Origin: Sphingosinicella sp. LHD-64
GTDB lineage: Bacteria > Pseudomonadota > Alphaproteobacteria > Sphingomonadales > Sphingomonadaceae
Assembly (NCBI RefSeq): GCF_031157375.1
Contig: NZ_JAVIFV010000002.1
Location: 124,001-188,000 of the forward strand
DNA: 64,000 bases
Direction: 5' to 3'
Shown here: positions 8,779 to 18,073 of the stretch, in pieces
Numbering within the stretch: position 1 is the stretch's first letter
Layout: each line of letters opens with the position of its first letter
Translations under genes and position numbers: made by a program
Notes under the pieces: generated by a model
The model's database searches: none
Told to the model about the DNA's origin: nothing
The model's input: the letters and a program-made list of their open reading frames with translations, nothing else

Positions 8779-9492
8779 CTATCCCGTCCGGAGCCATCCC
8801 GTGACCGAATAGCGCGGCGCCCCCGCGAACGGCGCGACGATATTGACGCTGTGCGCCTGGGGGACCGCGAACAGGTTCAGCACGTTCATCCGGGGCAGCA
8901 GCGCGCGTTCGATATCGCCCGCCTCGTCGTGGAACATCAGCAGCCCGCCCCACTCGGCGCGCCATTTCGGCGTCAACCCCAGCACATAGGCGAGGCGGCG
9001 GTTCTTGCCGGCGACATTGTCGTCATGGAGCGTGAGGAAGTGGCCCGGGCCATAGCAGGTCGCCTGGGCATCGGCGAACGCGATGTCGTGCGCGCCCGTG
9101 ATCGTGCGCAGGAGATCGCGTGCGGGACCGCTCGAGAGGAAGAGGGCGAGCTGGTCGAGCAGCGAGCCGTTCTTCCCGCGCTCGGCCGGATCGTCGGGAA
9201 CCCGGATCGTCTCGTAGCGATACTGGAAACCCAGGGTCGCAGCCTGCATGACGATGCCGTCGAGGGTCGCCTGCTGCTCGGCCGTCATCGATGCCTGGCC
9301 GGGACGATCGACCTCGTAGAACTTCTCGCCGGCGTTGAACACCAGCCGCCAGTCGTCGCGGGCCAGCAGATGATCCCGCAGCGCCTGCGCGCTGGCGTCG
9401 TCGAGAAACGGGGCGATCTGAATGCGGCGGTCTGCGGCGAAGGTCCGGCGCAGCGCTTCGGCATCGATCGCGGGATGGAGTGCGAACGTCAT
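8779..9492 (-). CDS. 2-oxoglutarate/Fe(II)-dependent oxygenase (prolyl-hydroxylase-like)
   Basis: 237 residues from ATG 9492. The double-stranded beta-helix core shows the iron ligands HDD (in FLTLHDDN) and a distal His in PQAHSVNIV, with the 2-oxoglutarate-binding Arg in PRYSVTGW. This matches the prolyl 4-hydroxylase alpha-subunit/EGLN-like group of bacterial oxygenases. The substrate is unknown. It is separated by 64 bases from the exported peroxiredoxin gene upstream, on the same strand. Confidence 0.88.
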   Translation of the reverse strand: MTFALHPAIDAEALRRTFAADRRIQIAPFLDDASAQALRDHLLARDDWRLVFNAGEKFYEVDRPGQASMTAEQQATLDGIVMQAATLGFQYRYETIRVPDDPAERGKNGSLLDQLALFLSSGPARDLLRTITGAHDIAFADAQATCYGPGHFLTLHDDNVAGKNRRLAYVLGLTPKWRAEWGGLLMFHDEAGDIERALLPRMNVLNLFAVPQAHSVNIVAPFAGAPRYSVTGWLRTG

Positions 9493-9556
9493 GCCCGCGG
9501 ACGGACGGGATTTCGGCAATCCCGTCAAGCCCATTCCTGTCGCGAGCGGGACGGCG

Positions 9557-10105
9557 TCAGCGGGACCGGCGCTGCTGCTCCGCATGCCACTGGCGGACCG
9601 CGGCCAGCGTGTTGGTCACGTGATTGCGCCAGTCCATCTCGCTGTGCGCATAGATGATCCGCCCGTCGGGAGCGATCACATAGGAGGTGCGGTTGGTCAT
9701 GTTGGCGCCCTCGCGCAGCAGCACGTCATAGGCGCGGATCGTCTCCGGCGAGGCGGTCGCGACCGGGAAGGCGTTGCGGCAGGCCTCCACCGAAAAGCGC
9801 CGCAGCGTGTCGTAATCGTCCGCCGACATGCCGATCACGCGTGCGCCGGCGGCGCGGAAGTCGGCCGCCGCCTCGGAGAAGGCATGCGCCTCGGCCGTGC
9901 AGCCGGCGGTAAAGGCGCGCGGATAGAAATAGAGCACGACCGGGCCGTGCCGGAGCTGCTCGGCGAGATGGAGACGGAACGGCCGGCCGGCGAGCGCGCC
10001 GGTGGTGGTGAAATCGGGCGCGCGGGCACCGTTGGGCAGCGCCGGCACGGCGGCCGAAGGCGCGAGGGCGAGCAGGACGGCGAGGGCGGGGGCGAGGATG
10101 CGCAT
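9557..10105 (-). CDS. exported AhpC/TSA-family peroxiredoxin (BCP-like)
   Basis: 182 residues. A signal peptide (MRILAPALAVLLALAPSAAV) suggests periplasmic location. The thioredoxin-fold peroxiredoxin domain has the active-site segment YPRAFTAGCTAE with peroxidatic Cys69. The usual TPG before it is replaced by FTAG, still within the BCP/PrxQ pattern. A further Cys lies at about 109 (VEACRNAF) and might resolve. It reduces peroxides using thiols. ORF length is normal. Confidence 0.88.
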   Translation of the reverse strand: MRILAPALAVLLALAPSAAVPALPNGARAPDFTTTGALAGRPFRLHLAEQLRHGPVVLYFYPRAFTAGCTAEAHAFSEAAADFRAAGARVIGMSADDYDTLRRFSVEACRNAFPVATASPETIRAYDVLLREGANMTNRTSYVIAPDGRIIYAHSEMDWRNHVTNTLAAVRQWHAEQQRRSR

Positions 10106-10170
10106 GGGTCAGGCGACTCCTGTCTTGGAGAGGGCGGCAGAATAAGGGCCGATTTCGTCGGCGACCAGCC

Positions 10171-10560
10171 TCAGCCGCCAGCCGCGGCGATCGCCTGCCC
10201 GAACGCGATCAGATTTCCGTCGGGCGCCAGCACCAGCAGCTCGCGCTGGCGATAGGGCTTGTCCGCCGGTCCATGGACGTCGCCCGCCGGCAGCCGGTCG
10301 AGCCGGGGCTTGAGCTCGGCGTACAGCGCGTCGACGTCGCGGCAGTCGAAATAATAGGCAAAGCGGCGCGTGCCCGGCTGGAACGGATTCCCCGGCCCGG
10401 CCGCCATCATCCGCAAGCCTGCGCCCTCGCGGCTCACATAGGCATAGTCGCTCATCCGGAAATCCACGCCGAACCCGAGCGTCTCGGTCATGAAGGCGAG
10501 CGCCGCCTCCAGATCGGGCACGAGCATGAACGGCGTGACCTGGACGATGTTGCGGGTCAT
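10171..10560 (-). CDS. VOC-family (glyoxalase/bleomycin-resistance fold) protein
   Basis: 129 residues. It opens with NIVQVTPFMLVPDLEAALAF and continues with TETLGFGVDFRM, YAYVSREGAGLRMM and a second half ending LLVLAPDGNLIAFGQ. These are the paired beta-alpha-beta-beta-beta modules of vicinal-oxygen-chelate proteins. Whether it is an enzyme or a binding protein is open. The ATG overlaps the stop of the upstream cation transporter (ATGA), so it is translationally coupled. Confidence 0.88.
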   Translation of the reverse strand: MTRNIVQVTPFMLVPDLEAALAFMTETLGFGVDFRMSDYAYVSREGAGLRMMAAGPGNPFQPGTRRFAYYFDCRDVDALYAELKPRLDRLPAGDVHGPADKPYRQRELLVLAPDGNLIAFGQAIAAAGG

Positions 10561-11507
10561 CGCGCCGGCACCGCATGATCATGGCCGCCATGGCCGTCCG
10601 GCGCACCGCAATCGTCGCAATCGGCGCCCTCGCCCACCTCGATCTGGATGGTGACGTGGCCGATGCCGAACCGGTCGTGCATCACGCGCTGGGCGTCCGT
10701 GAGGAAGCCGTTGCCGGGATGGCCGCCGGCAAGGACGAGATGCGCCGTCATCACCGTCTCGGTCGTGCCCGACGCCCAGATGTGAAGGTCGTGCACCTTG
10801 GTGACGCCCGGCAGCGCGATCAGCGCGGCTTCGACGTCGTCGGTGTCGATCCCCTCGGGCACCGCACCCATCGAGAGATAGAGCGACTGCTTCAACAGGC
10901 CCCAGGTGCTCCACAGGATGATCGCGGCGATGACGAGGCTGATCGCCGGATCGATCCAGAGCGCGCCGGTCCACAGGATCAGCGCGCCGGCGACGACCAC
11001 GCCGGCGGAGACGCCGGCATCGGCGGCCATGTGGAGATAGGCGCCCTGGATGTTGATGTCGCGCTTGCGGCCGCGGACGAACAGGAGCGCGGTGCCGAAA
11101 TTGATGACGACGCCCATCGCCGCGACGGCGATCATCACGCCGCCCTCGACCGGCGGCGGATTGGCGAACCGTCCGATCGCCTCGGCCGCGATCGCGCCGA
11201 CCGCGATCAGCAGCAGCACGCCGTTGCTGAGCGAGGCGAGGATCGAGGCGCCGCGATAGCCCCAGGTGAAGCGCCGCGTCGGCGCCCGCTTCGACAGTCC
11301 GGCCCCGACCCAGGCGACGGCCAGCCCGACCACGTCGGAGAGATTGTGCCCGGCATCGGCGAGCAGGGCCATGGAGCCGAACAGGATGCCGGCGGTGGCC
11401 TCCGCGGCCACGAACAGGCTGTTGAGCAGGATGCCGATCGCGAAGGCGCGGCCGAAATCGGGCGGGCCGTGGCCGTGTCCGTCATGATGGTGATGATGTC
11501 CGGCCAA
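10557..11507 (-). CDS. cation diffusion facilitator (CzcD/ZitB-like) metal exporter
   Basis: 316 residues. The N-terminus is a histidine-rich metal-binding tail (GHHHHHDGHGHG). Six membrane helices follow, including NSLFVAAEATAGILFGSMAL with LLADAGHNLSDV, the metal-site signature of Zn/Cd/Co exporters (HxxxD in the second helix). A soluble C-terminal domain (about 215-300) ends in another Cys/His-rich stretch, CDDCGAPDGHGGHDH. The protein exports divalent cations by proton exchange. It shares 4 bases with the VOC gene downstream. Confidence 0.95.
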   Translation of the reverse strand: MAGHHHHHDGHGHGPPDFGRAFAIGILLNSLFVAAEATAGILFGSMALLADAGHNLSDVVGLAVAWVGAGLSKRAPTRRFTWGYRGASILASLSNGVLLLIAVGAIAAEAIGRFANPPPVEGGVMIAVAAMGVVINFGTALLFVRGRKRDINIQGAYLHMAADAGVSAGVVVAGALILWTGALWIDPAISLVIAAIILWSTWGLLKQSLYLSMGAVPEGIDTDDVEAALIALPGVTKVHDLHIWASGTTETVMTAHLVLAGGHPGNGFLTDAQRVMHDRFGIGHVTIQIEVGEGADCDDCGAPDGHGGHDHAVPAR

Positions 11508-11627
11508 ACCGATCCCTCCGCCCCCGAGCGAGTCGGCCCCTGCCTAACCCACGAGGCGCAGGTGATGCTAGGACATGGCTTGGCCCATAGGTTTCGAACT
11601 GATACCAAATGCGCCGGGAGGATTGCC

Positions 11628-12038
11628 ATGACGCCGGAACAGAACAAGGCGGTCCTGCGGCGCGTCTGGGACGCGTTCGCCGAAGGCGACACCCGGCCCT
11701 TCGTCGCGGCCATGGCCGACGACTTCACCTGGATCATGGAGGGAACGAACGCCTGGTCCGGCCGCTACGAAGGCAAGACCGCGGTCCGCGAGAAGATCCT
11801 GCGCCCGCTCGCCGGCCAGTTCGCGACGACCTACCGCAACCGGGCGGAGCGGATGATCGCCGAGGACGACACGGTCGTCGTCCTGTGCCGCGGCGAGGTC
11901 ATGACCACGGCCGGCAGGCCCTACAACAACAGCTATTGCTACGTGATCCGGATGCAGGGCGGGCAGATGATCGAGCTCAGGGAATATTTCGACACCGAGC
12001 TCGTCACCGCCGCGCTCGCGCCGCCGCCCGCCGCCTGA
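11628..12038 (+). CDS. SnoaL-like/NTF2-fold protein
   Basis: 136 residues from ATG 11628, preceded by GGGAGGA. The sequence NKAVLRRVWDAFAEGDTRPF, MADDFTWIMEG and VIRMQGGQMIELREYFDTEL is typical of the small NTF2-like/SnoaL family (ketosteroid-isomerase fold). It is cytoplasmic and may act on or bind a small hydrophobic molecule. Much longer frames through this region are open on the plus strand but would run across the CDF gene; they are rejected. Confidence 0.9.
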   Translation: MTPEQNKAVLRRVWDAFAEGDTRPFVAAMADDFTWIMEGTNAWSGRYEGKTAVREKILRPLAGQFATTYRNRAERMIAEDDTVVVLCRGEVMTTAGRPYNNSYCYVIRMQGGQMIELREYFDTELVTAALAPPPAA

Positions 12039-12043
12039 CCGGC

Positions 12044-12445
12044 TCAGGCATTTTCCAGCGCCTGGCTCAGCACCGAAGCCGAAAGGTAGAGCCGCTCGCG
12101 CACGTCGGCGGGAAGCATGTCGGCGAGCAGCCGATCGAAAGCCGGCCGGTCGCCGCGGCCACCTGCCCGGATCATCTCCAGCGCGAGCGCCTCGTCGTGG
12201 CTGAGCCGCGGGCAGCAGGGCGAGGCGGCGCAGAACGGATCGGGCCAGGCCGTGCCGATCTCCTCCATCAGCAGGTGCAGATGTGCCGCGGCGCGGGCGC
12301 AGCCGAGCCGCTCGGTGATCGCCCGCAACGGGCAGTGGCCGAGCTTGCCCATTACGATCCACAGCCTCAGAGCCATCACCGTGCGTGCCTCGGCGGCCGC
12401 GACGAGACGCAGATCGGGGGTTTCGGCAAGCGCTTGAATCAGCAT
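12044..12445 (-). CDS. hypothetical protein with cysteine cluster
   Basis: 133 residues, mostly helical in character, no signal peptide. Five cysteines stand out: C38, C49, C72, C77 and C78, the last three in PFCAASPCCPRLSHDE. They could bind a metal or an Fe-S cluster, but that is inference. A perfect palindrome (12471-12491) lies in its upstream region, suggesting that the gene is regulated by a dimeric repressor. I do not recognise the family. Confidence 0.65.
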   Translation of the reverse strand: MLIQALAETPDLRLVAAAEARTVMALRLWIVMGKLGHCPLRAITERLGCARAAAHLHLLMEEIGTAWPDPFCAASPCCPRLSHDEALALEMIRAGGRGDRPAFDRLLADMLPADVRERLYLSASVLSQALENA

Positions 12446-12470
12446 CCATGATCTCCTGTGTCGACAGTAT

Positions 12471-12491
12471 TATTGCGAACGCATCGCAATA
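12471..12491. promoter_or_regulatory. palindromic operator candidate
   Basis: The site is TATTGCGA-N5-TCGCAATA, a perfect 8+8 inverted repeat 26 bases upstream of the cysteine-cluster gene. Its layout (TTGCGAA...TCGCAA) resembles alphaproteobacterial Fur-type boxes; this link is inference. It also lies upstream of the divergent DUF2721 gene. Confidence 0.6.
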
Positions 12492-12582
12492 GCAACACGA
12501 GATCATCGCCGGGGAGCCTAGAGAAAGCTTGCCCGTCGTGGCCGGGGCGCCCTAACGTCCGCCACGGATCGCCGGAGGGCCC

Positions 12583-13065
12583 ATGCACAACCCCGAGATT
12601 TCCGCCATCGCCTCGCAGATCCAGCTGGCCGTCGCGCCGGTCTTCCTGCTCGCCGGCGTCGGCGCGATCCTCAACGTGCTCGCCAACCGGCTCGCCCGCG
12701 TCGTCGATCGCGCCCGCCGGGTCTCGGCCGCCGCGGAATCGCTCGATCCGGTCGAGCGCGACCATGCCCTCATCGAGCTGCGCCTGCTCGCCCGCCGGAT
12801 CAGGGCGGCGAACCTCGCGATCATCTGCTGCACCGCGAGCGCGCTCCTCGTCTGCGTGGTCGTCGCCATCCTGTTCATTGCCGAGCCGACCCAGATCGCC
12901 GCCGCGCGGGTGATCGCGGCCCTGTTCATCCTCGCCATGGGCCTGCTGATCGTCGGCCTCCTGATCTTCCTGCAGGAGGTGCGCCTTGCCATGCTGAGCC
13001 TGCGCGCGCTCTCCAATTGGCGCCTGCACGGCCGGCTGGACGAGGCGCCCCCCGACATCAGCTGA
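12583..13065 (+). CDS. DUF2721 membrane protein
   Basis: 160 residues. It has a first membrane helix in IQLAVAPVFLLAGVGAILNV, the conserved NRLARVVDRAR cytoplasmic segment, and two helices after about residue 85 (LAIICCTASALLVCVVVAIL and IAALFILAMGLLIVGLLIFL). This pattern is that of DUF2721. Function is unknown. An upstream frame at 12458 is a shadow. Confidence 0.88.
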   Translation: MHNPEISAIASQIQLAVAPVFLLAGVGAILNVLANRLARVVDRARRVSAAAESLDPVERDHALIELRLLARRIRAANLAIICCTASALLVCVVVAILFIAEPTQIAAARVIAALFILAMGLLIVGLLIFLQEVRLAMLSLRALSNWRLHGRLDEAPPDIS

Positions 13066-13119
13066 CTCGGGCGCGGCTCAGCCGTTGTTTTCCGCGCACA
13101 TCGGGTCCATGGGAGCGCC

Positions 13120-13560
13120 ATGCTTTCTCAACGGACGCGCTACACAATCCGGGCGCTGCTCCACCTTGCCGATCGCTACGGGGAAGGACCGGTCCAGCTC
13201 ACCGAGATCGCCGAGGCGCAGAACCTGCCGCCCAAGTTCCTGACCGTGATCCTGTCGCAGATGCGCCGGGCCGGGCTGGTCGAGACGATGCGCGGGCGCG
13301 AGGGGGGCTACTGGCTCGCCCGTCCGCCGGCCGAGATCACCTATGGCGAGATCGTCCGGCTGACCCGCGGCTCCCTCGGGCTTCTCCCCTGCGCCAGCCG
13401 GCTTGCCTACGAGAAATGCAAGAACTGCATTTCCGAGGAGAAGTGCCGGCTGCACCGCGCCATGCTGATGGTGCGCGACGAGACCGCGCGCATCCTCGAC
13501 GGCCTCAGCCTCGCCGATCCGGTCCAGGGCGACTATCTGACCGAGCGCGAGATCGCATGA
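13120..13560 (+). CDS. Rrf2-family transcriptional regulator, likely Fe-S binding
   Basis: 146 residues. The winged-helix domain begins MLSQRTRYTIRALLHLADRY and includes GREGGYWLARP, the usual Rrf2 wing. Four cysteines follow: C91-X8-C100-X2-C103-X5-C109. Rrf2 regulators such as IscR, NsrR and RirA hold an Fe-S cluster with three cysteines in this region, so redox, NO or iron sensing is likely. The extra cysteine and spacing differ from IscR, so it is not assigned to a subfamily. It overlaps the FAD gene by 4 bases. Confidence 0.93.
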   Translation: MLSQRTRYTIRALLHLADRYGEGPVQLTEIAEAQNLPPKFLTVILSQMRRAGLVETMRGREGGYWLARPPAEITYGEIVRLTRGSLGLLPCASRLAYEKCKNCISEEKCRLHRAMLMVRDETARILDGLSLADPVQGDYLTEREIA

Positions 13561-14864
13561 CCCAGCCCAGGATCGCCGTGATCGGCGCCGGTGCCTCGGG
13601 CACGATCCAGGCGCTGCATCTCCTCCGCCGAGGCGCCGGCCAGGTCGCCCTGATCGAACGCGAGCGCGTTCCCGGCCGCGGCACCGCCTACGGGACGACC
13701 CGGCCGGAACATCTGCTCAACGTCCCCGCCAACAAGATGATCGTCTATCCGGACGATCCCGGCCATTTCGCGCGCTGGTTCGCACCTTTTGGCGGCGCGC
13801 CGGACGATTATGCGCCCCGCATGCTGTTCGGCGACTATCTGTGCGAGCTCAAGGACGCCGCCGGCGACGCGATCGAGGTGATCGGCGGCGAGGCGGTCGA
13901 CGTCGTTCCGGGCACGCAAGGCGAAGAGATCCGGCTTGCCGACGGGGGCAGCCTCCACGCCGACGCCGTGATCCTCGCGCTCGGCAACCTCCGACCGGCG
14001 ACGCCGCCGGGCATCGATCCCGATCGTCTCGGCTCCGCTTATGTCGACGATCCCTGGTTCGGCGGGTTCCTGGAGGGTCTGGGCGACCAGGACATGATCC
14101 TCCTCCTCGGCACCGGCCTCACCGCGATCGACGCGGCGCTCACGCTCGACGCCACCGGCTTCCGCGGCCGCATCCTGTCGCTGTCGCGGCGTGGCCTCGC
14201 CCCCCGTCCGCACATCCGCAAGGACGATTCCTCCGATGCGGAGCCCGACTATCCGGGCGACCTGAGCTGGCTCCTCAACGCCTTCCGCAAACGGAGCGAC
14301 GTGGTCGGCTGGCGCGTCGCGGTGCAGGAAATGCGCCCGGTCACCCAGACGCTGTGGACCGGCGCCCCGCTCCCGACCAAGCTCAGGTTCCTGCGGCATC
14401 TGCGCCCCTGGTGGGACGTGCACCGCCATCGCATCGCCCCGGCCGTCGCGGAGCGGATCGCGGCCATGGAGTCCGAGGGCCGCCTGACCTTCGCCGCCGG
14501 CCGGGCCCGGAAGATCGCCCCGGACGGCCATGGCCTCGCCGTCTCCTGGCAGCCGCGCGGCAGCAAGGAGGTGATCACCGAGCAGGTCCGCTACGCCGTC
14601 AACTGCACCGGTCCCGATCTCGGCCTCGCCAACAGCGGCGATCCGCTGCTCGCCACCTTGCGCGGCGCCGGCCGCATCCGCCCCGATCCCTGCCGGCTCG
14701 GCCTCAACGTCGATGCCGGCAGCCGCGTCATCGATGCGTTCGGCAATGCCTCGCCGTCGCTCTCCGCGATCGGCCCGATCACCCGCGGCGCCTTCTGGGA
14801 AAGCATCGCCGTCCCGGACATTTCGGTGCAGGCGCGCGACCTCGCCGAACGGCTGCTCGGCTAG
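13557..14864 (+). CDS. FAD/NAD(P)-binding oxidoreductase
   Basis: 435 residues; the start is the ATG inside the ATGA overlap with the Rrf2 gene. The N-terminal Rossmann motif is IAVIGAGASGTIQALHLL (GxGxxG) followed by IERERVPGRGTAYGT and LLNVPANKMIVYPDDPGHFARW (given in parts: LLNVPANKM, HFARWFAPFG). A second nucleotide motif, LLLGTGLTAIDAALTL, is near residue 180. This layout fits the NAD_binding_9 group, whose members hydroxylate or reduce sulfur compounds and other substrates; the reaction is unknown. Its coupling with an Fe-S regulator suggests a role in redox or sulfur stress. Confidence 0.85.
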   Translation: MTQPRIAVIGAGASGTIQALHLLRRGAGQVALIERERVPGRGTAYGTTRPEHLLNVPANKMIVYPDDPGHFARWFAPFGGAPDDYAPRMLFGDYLCELKDAAGDAIEVIGGEAVDVVPGTQGEEIRLADGGSLHADAVILALGNLRPATPPGIDPDRLGSAYVDDPWFGGFLEGLGDQDMILLLGTGLTAIDAALTLDATGFRGRILSLSRRGLAPRPHIRKDDSSDAEPDYPGDLSWLLNAFRKRSDVVGWRVAVQEMRPVTQTLWTGAPLPTKLRFLRHLRPWWDVHRHRIAPAVAERIAAMESEGRLTFAAGRARKIAPDGHGLAVSWQPRGSKEVITEQVRYAVNCTGPDLGLANSGDPLLATLRGAGRIRPDPCRLGLNVDAGSRVIDAFGNASPSLSAIGPITRGAFWESIAVPDISVQARDLAERLLG

Positions 14865-14890
14865 AGCATGATCAGCTTAGCCTGAAACAT

Positions 14891-14978
14891 CTCGTCATTG
14901 CGAGGAGCGAAGCGACGAAGCAATCCAGCCTGACTCGAAGGCCGCGCTGGATTGCTTCGCTGCGCTCGCAATGACGAC
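14891..14978. repeat. REP-like inverted repeat, copy 1
   Basis: Left arm 14893-14928 and right arm 14947-14976 are near-perfect inverted copies beginning CGTCATTGCGAG and ending CTCGCAATGACG, with CAATCCAG/CTGGATTG at the inner ends. A second, split copy is at 34317-34449. It fills the gap between the FAD gene and the convergent histidine kinase. Confidence 0.85.
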
Positions 14979-15006
14979 GCAGCTTAAGATGATCGCGCTC
15001 TGGACC

Positions 15007-16344
15007 CTAGATCACGATCCGGAACAGCGCGCCGCCCCCGGCGCCGTCGAGAATGCTGATCGAGCCGCGATGGGCGAGCACGACCTGACGGGCGAGGCTG
15101 AGCCCCACGCCGGTGCCTTTCTGCTTGGTGGTGAAGAAGGGCAGGAAGATGTCCTGCCTGAGACCCTCCGGCACGCCCGGGCCATTGTCCTCGACCTCGA
15201 TCTGCGTCCGCCCCGACGGCGTCCGCTGGAAACGGAGCGCGACCTTCGGCGCGTCGATGTGGCCGCGCGCGGCATCGGCGGCGTTGCGCAGCAGGTTGAT
15301 CAGCACCTGGCTCATCAGGTCCGGATCGGCCTCGAGCGGCGCCATTTCCTGCTCGATGCTGGCGTCCAGCGCCACGTCCTGCGCCCGGTCGTCGGCGCGG
15401 AACAGGGCGGCGAGCTCCTCCGCCCAGGCGGCGACGTCGATCGGCCGGCGACGCACCTCCGGCGCGCGGCTGATCTGCCGGTAGCTTTCGACGAAGTTCA
15501 TCACCCCGTCCGCCCGCCGGGCCAGGGTCTCCACCGCCTGACGGGCGTCCGAAATGTCGGCATTGCCGCCCGTGTCGACCTTGCGCATCAGCCCCGCGGC
15601 ACTGTGCGCGAGCGAGGTGACCGGCGTCATCGAGTTCATGATCTCGTGGGTCAGCACCCGGATGAGGTCGCTCTGCGCGGCGATTTCGATGGCATTGAGC
15701 TCGCCCTGGATCGGCTGCACCGCGACGACGCGGACGAGGCCGCCGAGCCGGTGCACCACCGCCGCGCTGACCAGCATGGTTTGGGGCACGCCGTCGCTGA
15801 GCAGCGGCACCAGCCGCGGCCGGTTCACCGCCCCGCCCTCCAGCGCGTCGGCGAAGGCGTCGCCATATTCGCGGAAATCCTCGACGCGGACGCCCTGGTG
15901 CCGGATCAGCAGCCGCCGCGCCGCCTTGTTGGCGAGCTCGACCTTGCCGTTGTCGACGGTGAGCAGGGCGGTCGGCGCATCGTCGAGCACCGCCTCGTAG
16001 AAGCGGTTCGCGTCGATCAGCTTGTGCTTCTCGTCGCGCATGCGCTTCAGCGCCGCATCGAGCACGCTCCCCAGCTCGGAAAAGCCGCTGCCGTCGGCGC
16101 GGTGCGAGAAGCTCTGGCTGAAATCGCCGAAGCGCACCGCGTCGATGAACCGCGCCAGCTCCATGTTGGTGCGCTGGATGTGCCGCCACAGCCACGCCGC
16201 CGCACCGATGACGAGCAGGCCCGCGAGGACCCGTGCGGCGCCCAGGTCCGGTCGTTCCAGCGATCCCACGAAGGCGAAAACGGCGAGCAGCAGCAGCCCC
16301 AGCCGCCAGGCGAGGCCGAGCAGAAAGCGCGAGCCGAGGCGCAC
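15007..16344 (-). CDS. NtrY-like sensor histidine kinase with a minimal membrane sensor
   Basis: 445 residues from a GTG at 16344, two bases after the regulator's stop. The N-terminus has two membrane helices, FLLGLAWRLGLLLLAVFAFV and ARVLAGLLVIGAAAWLW, joined by only about 12 residues. A HAMP-like region and a PAS domain (about 110-220, FYEAVLDDAPTALLTVDNG) follow. The H-box is RVLTHEIMNSMTPV with His233. The HATPase domain has NLLRNAADAA, VEDNGPGVP and GTGVGLSLARQVV. With almost no periplasmic loop it should sense within the membrane. It is the partner of the sigma-54 regulator next to it. Confidence 0.94.
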   Translation of the reverse strand: MRLGSRFLLGLAWRLGLLLLAVFAFVGSLERPDLGAARVLAGLLVIGAAAWLWRHIQRTNMELARFIDAVRFGDFSQSFSHRADGSGFSELGSVLDAALKRMRDEKHKLIDANRFYEAVLDDAPTALLTVDNGKVELANKAARRLLIRHQGVRVEDFREYGDAFADALEGGAVNRPRLVPLLSDGVPQTMLVSAAVVHRLGGLVRVVAVQPIQGELNAIEIAAQSDLIRVLTHEIMNSMTPVTSLAHSAAGLMRKVDTGGNADISDARQAVETLARRADGVMNFVESYRQISRAPEVRRRPIDVAAWAEELAALFRADDRAQDVALDASIEQEMAPLEADPDLMSQVLINLLRNAADAARGHIDAPKVALRFQRTPSGRTQIEVEDNGPGVPEGLRQDIFLPFFTTKQKGTGVGLSLARQVVLAHRGSISILDGAGGGALFRIVI

Positions 16345-16345
16345 A

Positions 16346-17767
<1,422 letters not shown>

Positions 17768-17784
17768 GTGGGCCCTCCCGTGGC

Positions 17785-17800
17785 TGTCCGATACCGGACA
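17785..17800. promoter_or_regulatory. regulator-binding palindrome 1 (TGTCCG-N4-CGGACA)
   Basis: Perfect 6+6 inverted repeat, 18 bases upstream of the regulator's GTG and about 130 bases upstream of the predicted sigma-54 start. Likely enhancer site of the NtrC-type regulator. Confidence 0.75.
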
Positions 17801-17816
17801 AACAACTTCCGTGCCA

Positions 17817-17832
17817 AGTCCGGAAGCGGACA
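17817..17832. promoter_or_regulatory. regulator-binding palindrome 2 (AGTCCG-N4-CGGACA)
   Basis: Same motif with one mismatch at the first base. Its centre is 32 bases from site 1, about three helical turns, so both lie on one face of the DNA. Together they form a typical upstream activating pair. Confidence 0.7.
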
Positions 17833-17898
17833 GGGTCCATGCGAGATTCGACCAACACTTTCAAGCAGGAATCCCGGAAATCCGCCATTTCTTTCGGC

Positions 17899-17914
17899 TG
17901 GCACGGCTTATGCT
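17899..17914 (+). promoter_or_regulatory. sigma-54 (-24/-12) promoter of the transporter operon
   Basis: TGGCACGGCTTATGCT fits TGGCAC-N5-TTGCW: GG at 17900-17901 and GC at 17912-17913 are separated by exactly 10 bases. The predicted start is near 17925, 32 bases before the microprotein ATG. It lies 67 bases downstream of palindrome 2. Confidence 0.8.
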
Positions 17915-17956
17915 CCGATCCGGGCAAGGGGGTCACCCTCGCCAAGGAGCACTGAC

Positions 17957-18040
17957 ATGGAAAAGGTCGAGACTTTCGCTTTCGCACTCGGTTTCCTGAT
18001 GACCGGCTTCCTCTCGTTCATCGCGCTGCCGCTGGCATGA
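17957..18040 (+). CDS. 27-residue membrane microprotein
   Basis: A short frame starts at ATG 17957, with AAGGAG seven bases upstream, and ends TGA at 18038-18040. The product starts MEKVETFAFALGF and continues with a hydrophobic stretch ending SFIALPLA, so it is one membrane helix with a charged N-terminal cap (Glu2, Lys3, Glu5). It is the first coding frame after the sigma-54 promoter and precedes the adaptor gene. Small single-helix proteins often modulate membrane kinases or transporters; that role is inference. It is too short for common gene finders. Confidence 0.65.
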   Translation: MEKVETFAFALGFLMTGFLSFIALPLA

Positions 18041-18073
18041 AGGGACGCAAGGTGTGCGGCGGCGGACAGCTTC

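Noticed and set aside
10575..12038. Long plus-strand frame across the cation transporter
   Set aside because: Only the part from 11628 encodes a recognisable NTF2-like protein; the rest is antisense to a clear CDF gene.
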